From: Branchiostoma floridae
Lineage: Eukaryota; Chordata; Leptocardii; Amphioxiformes; Branchiostomatidae
Assembly: GCF_000003815.2 (NCBI RefSeq)
Contig: NC_049997.1
Span: 16,767,967-16,831,966, forward strand
Direction: 5' to 3'
DNA: 64,000 nt
Shown: piece by piece, positions 55,622 to 64,000 of the stretch
Layout: the number at the start of each line of letters is the position of its first letter
How positions within the stretch are numbered: position 1 is the stretch's first letter
The notes under the pieces: generated by a model
What the model was told of the DNA's origin: nothing
Databases searched by the model: none
Seen by the model: the letters and a program-made list of their open reading frames with translations, nothing else
Position numbers and translations under genes: made by a program

Positions 55622-55849
55622 GGTGGTATCTCACTGCACTTGGGGCACCGGTGCGGCACTGCAGAGTTCTAAAGTTACCAAACGAATTTCAGAGATTTTA
55701 CGTTTTGTGTATATTTTTTGTCTTTTAAGTCATACTTTTACGTACTTACCAATATCGGTGTAAAATATCGGTGAAAATGATACAACAGTACCGCAATGAA
55801 CGAACCCCGCAGTTCCGCAATGGTGCCAAAAGTGCAGTGAGATACCACC
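55622..55849. mobile_element. GGTGGTATCTCACTGCACTT MITE (copy D)
   Basis: Complete, with left GGTGGTATCTCACTGCACTT, GGGGCACCGGTGCGGCACTG and right CGAACCCCGCAGTTCCGCAA, AGTGCAGTGAGATACCACC. Confidence 0.9.
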
Positions 55850-56955
55850 GTATGGGGAAGGGGTAAAAACCTAAACTACGTGTACATTTCATACAGTTAT
55901 AAAAACTGATATATTGATTCATAGTCGTAGAAATTCATGTATCTATAACTTGTTGTATAACGGGAGGTGCCCCAACACGGTACGCTTTTTCTTGCGCTCA
56001 AACTCATGGCGCTCCATCGCTAGTTGCCTGAGAGTGGTCAAAGTTTGATGACTGAATTTTTTACACATAGATTTGAACAACATACTTGAATAAGAAATGC
56101 ATTCATGTGGTTCATGAACCTTTCGCGCTGCGTGTTACAAGCGGCAAACACTGTGAGACAATTTCGTGTATGTAACCTTTCAATTTTGTGCTACGCTGGA
56201 CAGTGTGCCTAACTCGGTACGCTTTTTTACATTTTGCTCTCTTCAGAAGTAAGTGGTAAATTTAAGTACACAGAAAAAAATTAATAGTATGATATTTTAG
56301 ATTACTTTTAACAGTAAAATCGTGACTGTATGTACTTTCTGTCTCATATGAGGAAGGCTGTACCTAGAACAATCCAGCTGATGTTTTTACGGGCAATGGG
56401 CCGAATGCACTGATTGTGAATGCCCGACTAAAAAAACCATTACGAAAAAACGACACCGCCAACATCAACAAAACTCTGTGAGATTATATGAAAATATGAT
56501 ATACATCTCTCTATCAAGTCTTATTTTCATAGACAGCACGAATCATTTGTTACAGTCAAATAAATCTTTGGAGCGTTCTCTTGTCTGCCACCTTCACGGC
56601 CACACTCCCTTGGGAGTACAATGGTGGCAATGTTTATGTCGCTTCCTTTTGGTTGCTTTTCTACTCAACAAACATTTGAAGACCCATATCCATAGTGTTT
56701 TATGGAGCTTTATTTATGAAAGAGTTCGTATAGTTAGCGACACGAGCCGCCAATACGCAGAGGCCGGTGACCGCAGTGATTCAGCACTGTCAACATTACT
56801 GTTAGAATTCTGTTTTTAAAAAACATGAAGTAAATCTGTTAAAGTATACTTGGAATGCAAATTAAAGCTGTGTGCATGGACTTGGTTTATTTACCTTTGT
56901 AATCAGCATAGTCAGTGGCAACAAACACGGTGTACTTATGGATAATAAGATCAGC
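55850..56955. other. Intergenic, no supported gene
   Basis: CGGTACGCTTTTT occurs near 55978 and 56214 (local repeat). A 113-codon plus frame at 56478-56819 has cysteine/histidine clusters but no recognisable zinc-finger spacing. I leave it uncalled. Confidence 0.3.
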
Positions 56956-56959
56956 AAAA

Positions 56960-57045
56960 AATCCGTACCGTCTTAGGACGGGAACCGTCTTAGGGCGGCC
57001 CCCGTTACACTTGTTTGTTGTCAATAAAGATTAGATAGATAGTAT
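56960..57045 (+). mobile_element. Retroposon 3' tail
   Basis: CCGTCTTAGGACGGGAACCG (self-complementary), then CACTTGTTTGTTGTCAATAA and an (AGAT)n end near 57029-57042. Fits a 5'-truncated LINE tail. No coding. Confidence 0.45.
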
Positions 57046-57975
57046 GTAAATGTCATTCAAATGGGCACTTTTGCCTTTTGTGCATTTCATTTTGTTTTTT
57101 AATAAGCGATAGGTATTTTGTAGTAAAAAAAACACATTCCCAATATATGGATAGAACATCTTTATATTCATCTCATTTGAATGCATTTTATTGCCCTTTC
57201 CTACACGACATGTTAACAGCTAGTTTGTAAACGATGTGAGATCTATAAATCGTGTTTATATATATATATATATATATGGCCTCGTGTTTATAGATTAATT
57301 TATAACATAGAAATATATAAATAACATATCATAGATATCTAGATAGAGACGAGACAGGTTCCCGTTTTCTAGTAAAGATTTTTTTGTTCTTGTTTAATCA
57401 TTAGAAACACTAGATTACATTTCGTACAAAGGAATGGCACCCGATAAAGGCAATATCGTTTGCTTATCGCAAATATAATGCAACATTATTATAATGAGAC
57501 ATATCAAAATATATCAAGTGGAAGTCTCCTTGATAAATGGAATGGAAATACGACGTGACAAGATCTGTCCTTGAAAATAATGGGAAATCTTTGGACCGGG
57601 TTTCCGTGTTATGGCCATTTGCTTACGACTGAATAATTCTGTACTAGTATTCTACGATTCCCAGTCTAGAAAAAAATCAAACGGATAAAAAAACAATAAA
57701 ACGCACTAGCAACCAACCTTAATACAATGTTAACTGTAACTGCAGCGTTTTCCTAGGCCATATAAAAACATAGTTTGCTTCTGGTAACCGATTGACCCTA
57801 GAAAAACCATGTCAACAATAGCTTTTTTGGTGGCCGCTGGCATTGGACATAGAATTATCAACGTCTTTTTTAATTTAATGGGATTGTTCAGAGCATGGTC
57901 TTTAGACTACATCAAGGCAATGAACTAAGAAGTTGGAAATGATTTAACAAGGAGATAACGGTGAAAATGCAATTT
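57046..57975. other. Intergenic, no gene seen
   Basis: AT-rich, with a (TA)n microsatellite at about 57257-57277. Confidence 0.4.
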
Positions 57976-57979
57976 AAAG

Positions 57980-58030
57980 TCGTAGACAGGAGGGAAACAG
58001 TTGTCGCGAGAGTTCCATATATGGGAAGAC
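57980..58030 (-). pseudogene. LINE reverse transcriptase scrap
   Basis: The minus strand gives WNSRDNCFPP, aligning with WNSLDDNFFPP at 23285-23430. Only this short block survives. Confidence 0.45.
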
Positions 58031-58507
58031 AATACAAAAAGATTATGCAAATATACTGAATAATGATTATTCATGTCATATATTTGAAGGTTCTGTACTC
58101 GAGTATTTCAATCTTTTTTTTTTTAATTGGGCCCAAAATTTTACATAGTGGGGCTTTAAGCGTAGCTTCAACAGCAAAGACTAAAATACCCTTTATATGG
58201 ATTACTCTGAGCCAGCCCGTGTGGCTTGATTTATGAGCGTTATAATGTACCAGAAGTTTCGGCTCCCGTAGGAAGCGAAGCTGCCTCTGCTGCAGTCACA
58301 GGTACTAAATCAGTTTGCAGCAAGGCGCGGAGCACCTTCAAAATCTATAATAGTCATGGACCTAGCCATACATTCCTGTCAGTAGAGAAATAATTGGCAT
58401 TTCTTAGGATTACTACCGGAAAAACTCTACAGATTGCATGTTCAAGACATCAATATGGGCAATTGCTCCAGGAAGCCAACAGAGACCAAAATGGACCTTA
58501 CTGTAAA

Positions 58508-58812
58508 GGTGGTATACGTATCTCACTGCACTTGGGGCACCAGTGCGGCACTGAGGGGTTCGATCACTACAGCACTACCGTTGTGTTATTTTCTCCAATT
58601 TAAAAAAAATAACAATTTAGATATTACGTATGGATGGATGGACTCGACTTAAGCAAGTAAGCAAGCAAGATATTACGTAATACCATGTATGACTTCGAAG
58701 ACAACAAAATACTCAAACGTAAGAAAATTCTTTTTCTACTCTCTGAAATTCGTTGAATATCTTTCAAATCCAGCAGTGCCGCACCATGCCCCAAGTGCAG
58801 TGAGATACCACC
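58508..58812. mobile_element. GGTGGTATCTCACTGCACTT MITE (copy E, expanded)
   Basis: The left end is GGTGGTATACGTATCTCACT (a small insertion in the terminus), then GCACTTGGGGCACCAGTGCG; right CCAGCAGTGCCGCACC, CCAAGTGCAGTGAGATACCACC. The interior has an extra ATGGATGGATGG / AAGCAAGTAAGC simple repeat, making it about 305 bp. Confidence 0.85.
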
Positions 58813-59235
58813 TCAACTGTCGAAAGTCTACATTTGGTAACGTATGTAGTCTTTAAGGCAGTACCAAAATGGTCGATTTGTATTGATTTTTCGTATGATG
58901 ATATACCTTCATATGATGTATAAAGCAATTTTTGAATCGATACTATACTTGTAATACTCAATGTATCTAAAAGTAGATAAAAAGGCAATGAAAGAGTGTG
59001 AAAACAATTTGTGATTGGTAAATAGAAAATACGACTTTCATTATTAGAGGTGAAAAGACAATAAAATTTTATGAGCACAATTTGCGATTGGTAAGTAGAA
59101 AAAATACGACTTCCGTGTAATACATGTATTTTCTATCTAAGTAGTTAAACTGTAATTTCCAACACAAAAAATGGACTCAACCAAATTTTCGACTGAACAG
59201 CACCAGTCTTTGTCAAGGAATGAACAATCCACTGC

Positions 59236-59300
59236 TGTCGTGACGTCACATGATGCAGATATAACACGTGACTCAGTAAACAGTGGGTCATAGGTTACAG
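59236..59300 (+). repeat. TGACGTCA / CACGTG core repeat (copy 3)
   Basis: TGACGTCA at 59241-59248 and CACGTG at 59265-59270 are separated by 16 bases, with CAGTGGGTCATAGGTTACAG following. Same arrangement as 37645 and, inverted, 7384. Confidence 0.6.
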
Positions 59301-59589
59301 GGATTATTTTCTACTTTATGATCTGTAATCTAATGACTCGATTATAACTAACGTCAATAAATTACAACAAACGATAAGGCTGGAGAATGGTGATGGAGAA
59401 GAATTGTAACATTCATTATGTGGAATTGAGTCGGTTCCTTGCAATTTTCTTCCAGCCATCTATGTAATCGCCTTAATCATCCACAGTAACGTACAACTTC
59501 CTTTTATCGTGCGTTACCAATTATTGTCCAAGTCCGTTTCGTCATAACCACATGTGGAGATGTATTATGCGAAATAGTACAACGCTAAG

Positions 59590-59992
59590 CTTTCTTCCAA
59601 CATAAATGTAATAGCGGATCAAATTTTCAACGGCTACAGTCGCCTTCTTCAGGATCAATAATGATGACTAATCACTTCAGAACGTAAACTTGTGAGTTAC
59701 AGACACGTAACTTTTTAACACGTGATCTTGCAGATACGTGATGTCAACAACTGGTCAAAAGTGTCAGAGACATTTTATTTAGTGATGGCCGGAATGCCCT
59801 GATGTATATGACCTTCTTTATACAACTTTCATTTTCCATCATTCTGACTTTGTCCAATGAGACGGTATGGTCCAGTAATCTAATGTCATGGATGTGTTGA
59901 GAGACTTCCGATGACGGCGAAATGGGGCATTTGTTTTCAAGGAACCTGGTACTCAGTGATTGTTCTATCTCGCCAACGTAGAATTCTTCTCA
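59590..59992 (-). pseudogene. Penelope-like element: GIY-YIG endonuclease remnant and 3' end
   Basis: On the minus strand 59992-59744 encodes EFYVGEIEQSLSTRFLE, then SEVSQHIHD, VSLDKVRMMENE and KKVIYIRAFRPSLNK. This matches the C-terminal GIY-YIG endonuclease of Penelope-like retroelements: (Y)(I/V)GE...SL..RF.E, S.VS.HI, D.VR.(L/M)..E and EAIYIR...PSLN(K/R). TGA is at 59746-59744, and the frame meets a stop just before EEFYVG, so it is broken. Downstream, CCTGAAGAAGGCGACTGTAG plus CCGTTGAAAATTTGATCC (about 59650-59600) is the element's 3' region. No reverse transcriptase is present. Confidence 0.8.
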
Positions 59993-60175
59993 AGTTCCCA
60001 TTCTTTTACTTTTATTCTTTTGCCAATTGTAGTAGAATCACGCGTATATTTCCTCGTCAATACAAATTATATGTATATATATCTTGACTTGTTGTGACCT
60101 GTACTTAGCTCGGTTGGGCAAAACTGTACAATAAAGGTATTGATTAATTATATTCTTTGCAATAAATAGAGGACG
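59993..60175 (+). mobile_element. Possible retroposon tail
   Basis: CTCGGTTGGGCAAAACTGTACAATAAAGG followed by TATTGATTAATTATATTC resembles a LINE 3' UTR with an AATAAA signal. No coding sequence. Confidence 0.3.
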
Positions 60176-61110
60176 GATTTATTAATATCTAGCAATCATC
60201 AGTTTGAATAACATTGATGTGATATTAAGTACGTTTTAATCAGGAGACTATTATCGTCACCGCCCGTATTCCCCGAAAAAGGCTTTCCTATTGGAAAAAA
60301 AACACACAAAGAAACAAGCTTCTGAGAACGCATCAAAATCACGACTTGAATTCCAATATCTTTTATGTCCTTCCTGTAGACATGCATTTTTTTCCAAACG
60401 AGCTCACAATGTTTTAAAGTGCATTTTGAAAAGAATACTCTCCCTATTATATTACTAAATCTATATATAGTATGACATATGCACAATGCCTCCATCGCTG
60501 TGATTACAAGGCAAACATTGTATGCTGAGTAGCACTGTCGAACAATGAAAAGTCTACCTAAATGTTTGCATACTGTCTGGCTTAGAATAAACGCTACGTG
60601 AACCTATCATACAGTATATTGGCGCCATCACCAATATTGGACTGGTCACTACAGTACCGTACGCTTGATGTCTTTATCCTTTATCGGCCGATTTTTTTGT
60701 GTATTTATTCATTGAAACTCACCCTTATAATGAGTTGTTGTGAATAAATGTACGTATCACCTAATTATATAAAATGTGTTATTATAGTTGTGGTATCTAA
60801 GGAAATATGAAATAATGTTTTCTAGGCCAAGTTAGATGTAGATAAGTGTATGCTCGTGTTATGCTTACCGTTTTATTATTTGTTTATTATATACACAATA
60901 TAATACCATTTTATCAGTTGTTTATATTATACACAATGAGAAACAATGTTTTATACACAATGAGAAACAAACATTGTACACATGTGTACTCCCAACAATT
61001 ACAAACCCTTACTTATTCGCATACACATGCATTACTATATAAAACATGCAAAAACAACTTAATAGAATCATTGTACTATCTATACTTACCGCCTTCTATT
61101 ACGGTTGAGT
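60176..61110. other. 3' flank of FN3 paralog 2, no gene seen
   Basis: AT-rich. A 98-codon minus frame at 60199-60495 is unrecognised. ACACAATGAGAAACAA is duplicated at about 60932 and 60955. Confidence 0.35.
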
Positions 61111-61120
61111 GACTCCTCAT

Positions 61121-61777
61121 TCATTCTCGACTAAGAATCTCCACCGTGGATCTCTCCCGACCGTCGGAGGTTGACTCCTCGGGCTCACGGGCCAGTTGAT
61201 CCGAGACAGTGATCAGGTTCGCCCCGTTGGCATTGTTGCCACGGTTGCGGCGCCTCCTTTTTCGGTAACGAGTCACGACTCTGTACACGGCTCCTGCCAG
61301 GAGCAAGAACAAACCAATTCCTCCAACGATTCCCCAAGCCTTGACCCTGAACTCGAAGGCCTCACTGTCATCTTTAGTCTTGAAGGTCACGCAGTCGACT
61401 CTTGGAGGATGAACGAATTTCGGATCGAAGACGCAGACCTCGTATTTAGTCCTAGGTTTGAGATTGACTAGAACGTAAGATCGGGTCTCTGGTTTGATCA
61501 TAACGTGTTTTTGAAGCCTCCATTCGTCGGCAAGATCGTGGTACAGCATGCGAGAAAATCCGTCGTCTCCGGTGGAGCCTTCGCCCCATTCGATTCGTGC
61601 AGCCCGCGAAGAAACCTTTTCCACCGACACTCTCCGCGTTCTGTTACCTATGGGGTCCTCAGCGAAGCGAATGGCTGAATCGGTCGTAGGGCTGGAGTTC
61701 GGTAGTGAGTACGTGGTCTTGCCCAGCACGAGAAGTAAGTTTATAGTCCCGCAAACTAGCTGCATGTTGCCACACAT
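61121..61777 (-). CDS. FN3 domain, single-pass membrane protein (paralog 2)
   Basis: Intronless, 218 codons from the ATG at 61777 to TGA at 61121. This ATG was chosen because it puts a clear signal peptide at the start (MQLVCGTINLLLVLG within residues 5-19). An alternative ATG lies 4 codons in. Sequons NSS (27) and NRT (45). The FN3 domain is about 49-135, with Trp64 and the tyrosine corner LKPRTKYEVCVFDP; Cys115 and Cys129 match the cysteines of paralog 1. Transmembrane about 148-168 (AWGIVGGIGLFLLLAGAVYR), then a strongly basic RYRKRRRRNRG and a tail with LITVSDQLA and a VEILSRE end. Identity with 50573-51277 is highest in the FN3 C-terminal half, membrane helix and tail, and absent in the leader. 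A short upstream frame (ATG at 61849, 15 codons) might act as a uORF if transcribed. Likely a surface receptor or adhesion protein. Confidence 0.88.
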   Translation of the reverse strand: MCGNMQLVCGTINLLLVLGKTTYSLPNSSPTTDSAIRFAEDPIGNRTRRVSVEKVSSRAARIEWGEGSTGDDGFSRMLYHDLADEWRLQKHVMIKPETRSYVLVNLKPRTKYEVCVFDPKFVHPPRVDCVTFKTKDDSEAFEFRVKAWGIVGGIGLFLLLAGAVYRVVTRYRKRRRRNRGNNANGANLITVSDQLAREPEESTSDGRERSTVEILSRE

Positions 61778-62119
61778 TCTTCCAACATAAACCAGAAAGA
61801 TCCTGCTACCTAGCGCAGAATTGTTCAAGTTGGTTCACGATGTACTGTCCCATTGCTGTAAGTATAAAGAACTCTACATTCGGGCACTCACAGTCACGGC
61901 AATGCGCAACGCAATGGTTGTACGTGTTCGATTGCCAAAAAGAAATGAGTCCTGCCTACAACCATGACATCACCGGGGACAAATCACTCTACGCGCTCGT
62001 GGTGCAACCACAACTCAAGTGCCAAAGCTATATACGAGCAAGCAAACGTAAGAGGCACCTCCGAGGAAATCCAAAAAAAAAAATGCGGCGTAAGAAAACG
62101 CATCCAGGGCAGTCATGGA
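61778..62119. other. 5' flank of FN3 paralog 2
   Basis: Minus-strand TTCTTTATACTTACAGCAAT at about 61847-61866 could be either a TATA-like promoter element or a splice acceptor. This cannot be decided from sequence. Plus frames at 61840-62245 run into the MITE and are not supported. Confidence 0.3.
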
Positions 62120-62346
62120 GGTGGTATCTCACTGCACTTGTGGCACCGGTGCGGCACTGCGGGGTTCAAAAATTACTCACCAAATTTTAGAGATAAAGAA
62201 CGAATTTTCTTAATCTTACGCTTTGTGTATTTTGTTGTCTGCTAAGTTATACTTTTACCTGTATTACGCAATATCTAGATTATAAAGAATCGGCTAAAAT
62301 ATCAAAACAGTGCCGCACCGGTGCCCCAAGTGCAGTGAAATACCGC
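62120..62346. mobile_element. GGTGGTATCTCACTGCACTT MITE (copy F)
   Basis: The left GGTGGTATCTCACTGCACTT, GTGGCACCGGTGCGGCACTG, CGGGGTTC pairs with the right CAGTGCCGCACCGGTGCCCC, AAGTGCAGTGAAATACCGC. The interior AGAGATAAAGAACGAATTTT matches copies A and B. Confidence 0.9.
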
Positions 62347-62559
62347 ATTAGCATTACAAATCATTTTTATAACATTTCATGCGTGTAAACAATGCTGAAC
62401 TTGTATCACTCATCTATCGTCATTAAACATCCTGACATTTTCACTACGAACTCGAGACATTTACAGTTTAGAGGTAGTGTAATAACTACGAAAGGGCAAA
62501 ATTTTTGCGAAAATGCGGAATGTTTTCCGCGGCCGTAGCCTTGCACACAATAATACTGA

Positions 62560-62748
62560 CGCTAGTTCACCTTTATTCGCTGGACAACCTAAATAGGATA
62601 TTTAAGAATATCACGTTGATGAACGGAGTTTTCAAATTGCATTTTTTCCAATATAATGAAGTTTGAGACCACCGTCCGTCGACTTGATATCCCGAAATAC
62701 CCTGGGGTTATATACAACGGATACACCGTGAATATATAAGAACTAGCG
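62560..62748. mobile_element. CGCTAG-type MITE (copy)
   Basis: The left CGCTAGTTCACCTTTATTCG pairs with the right end ATATAAGAACTAGCG. Inner CAACGGATACACC and GACCACCGTCCGTCGACTTG are shared with 32740 and 48323. Confidence 0.65.
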
Positions 62749-62929
62749 TTATACCATTAGGCTCACCCACCAATATTTTTTACTAAAAAAACAAACAACA
62801 ACAATAAACTACGTCTACTTATTTTCATTTCAGACAAGGTCATTAAATTTATACTATATCGTTAGGCTCACCCTATGGTATTGCGAGCGAGCAAAAATAA
62901 TGATCATAATGTCCTGAAGTATTAGCTTG

Positions 62930-63080
62930 TATAATATTAACTATATTGTTTACACTGTTACATCGGATTAGATTAGTTGTTAGATATTTGCAATAGTACA
63001 TTGTTCCACTCCCATGTATATACATAATACCATACATTGTACCTGTTATAATTGTTGCGCAATAAAGTTCTTTTCTTCTA
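62930..63080 (+). mobile_element. LINE-like 3' UTR
   Basis: T/A-rich sequence closing with ACATTGTACCTGTTATAATT, GTTGCGCAATAAAGTTCTTT. The same closing words occur at 53595-53650. Typical of a non-LTR 3' end using an internal AATAAA. Confidence 0.45.
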
Positions 63081-63262
63081 TTTACAATAACAGCTAATAT
63101 CCAAACTAAGCTCTGATTGGCTACTGACAGAAGAAGAAACAAAATAAACATCCCACCAGTTAAAGCAATGTTTCCCTACCAGGGGAAACATAATAAGAGA
63201 TTTAGTAGACTCCATGCCTCCTGTGCAGTGATAATACCAACCATAGCTCGTATGGTAATCTA

Positions 63263-64000
63263 TGTTGTCAAAGAAGATCATTCGGGCTGTCAGTTACCAA
63301 TAAATCACGCGGGCGTCGATGAAAGTCGAGGTCGACACAGGCTGTCACAAATGGGAATTTTTTATGTTCCTCGCATATTACGTGACTCCCGGAGGATAAA
63401 AGAAAGGTATACCATCCTTATGTTCATAAATAAATATGTTCATGAATTTTTTTCTGTAAGAAAATACTAAGTAGTGATGAAATCCGAGTGAAAATAAGCT
63501 GTTTATACTTTTCATCATGACATTGTCGGCCATCTTGGATTTTGACTAATTACGTCACCACATTAGCGTAATTTATGAATATTTAATCATAAATATAACG
63601 CTAATATATGTTACATATTAAAGATATATAAAAAGAAGTATAGTTGAGCAAGAAAATCTATGGCCGCATGTTGTCAAAGGAAATCATTCAGGCTGTCAGT
63701 TACCAATACATCACGCGGGCGTCGATGAAAGTCGAGGTCGACACATGCTGTCACAAATGGGAATTTTTTATGTTCCTCGCATATTACGTGACTCCCGGAG
63801 GATAAAAGAAAGGAATATCATCCTTATGTTCATAAATAGATATGTTCATGAATTTTTTTCTGTAAGAAAATACCAAGTAGTGATGAAATCCGAGTGAAAA
63901 TAAGCTGTTTATACTTTTCATCATGACATTGTTGGCCATCTTGGATTTTGACCAATTACGTCACCACATTAGCGTAATTTATGAATATCTAATCATAAAT
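63263..64000. repeat. 406-bp tandem duplication, truncated by window end
   Basis: TGTTGTCAAAG starts units at 63263 and 63669. Both contain ATCACGCGGGCGTCGATGAA, AGTCGAGGTCGACACA, TTACGTGACTCCCGGAGGAT, AGTAGTGATGAAATCCGAGT and TTACGTCACCACATTAGCGT with very few differences, so the duplication is recent. The 117-codon frame at 63117-63470 is not preserved in unit 2. Confidence 0.92.

Noticed and set aside
56478-56819. 113-codon plus frame with Cys/His residues, considered as a zinc-finger remnant on either strand
   Set aside because: No C2H2 spacing is maintained on either strand and no linker motif is present.
61196-61790. Plus-strand frames opposite the second FN3 gene
   Set aside because: Antisense shadows; no recognisable domain.
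1-64000. Functional tRNA or rRNA genes
   Set aside because: The only tRNA-like boxes are in SINEs with degenerate heads and shared SINE bodies. No intact cloverleaf or rRNA segment was recognised.
1-64000. CRISPR array or bacterial defence system
   Set aside because: Tandem repeats here have no unique spacers of constant length, and the sequence is clearly metazoan in character.

Overview
The window looks like animal (eukaryotic) genomic DNA, most likely from a lancelet (Branchiostoma). This is inferred, not proved, from AT-rich intergenic sequence, three assembly gaps of N, widely spaced short coding segments, and dense old retroposon and DNA-transposon debris, including CR1-like LINE tails, a Penelope-like GIY-YIG remnant, tRNA-derived SINEs, hAT and mariner MITEs and Helentron-like elements. 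Nothing bacterial is present: no operons, Shine-Dalgarno sites or CRISPR arrays.

The only two confident protein-coding genes are intronless paralogs on the minus strand, at 50573-51277 and 61121-61777. Each encodes a small type I membrane protein with an N-terminal hydrophobic leader, one fibronectin type III domain, one transmembrane helix and a short cytoplasmic tail. The tail keeps a shared motif (LITVSDQLA) in both copies. Weaker candidates are a 3' terminal exon at 48101-48304 (+), an exon-like segment at 44696-44884 (-), an exon-like open frame at 8902-9189 (+), a segment at 53310-53560 (-), and a four-copy array of an exon-like frame at 17041-17985 (-).

Layout. 0-9.2 kb: diverged tandem repeats, a SINE, a foldback element with G-rich ends, two CR1-like LINE 3' ends and microsatellites. 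9.3-16.3 kb: a long hairpin and several MITEs, including two hAT MITEs with perfect 8-bp target duplications. 16.5-20.6 kb: gap, LINE scraps, the exon-like array and a retroposon tail with two perfect palindromes. 20.9-26.8 kb: a mariner nested in a SINE, then two head-to-tail Helentron-like elements built on 162-bp repeats, one carrying a CR1-like insertion. 26.8-33.6 kb: MITEs, nested inverted repeats and a TTAA-flanked element. 35-45 kb: tandem repeats, including a 2-kb minisatellite of 39-bp units. 46-49.8 kb: MITEs, LINE 3' ends and the terminal exon candidate. 50-64 kb: the two FN3 genes, separated and flanked by copies of one TIR MITE, plus a Penelope-like remnant and a 406-bp duplication running off the window edge.

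All calls come from reading the sequence by eye. No database search was run, so family names rest on structure, target-site duplications and motif recognition.
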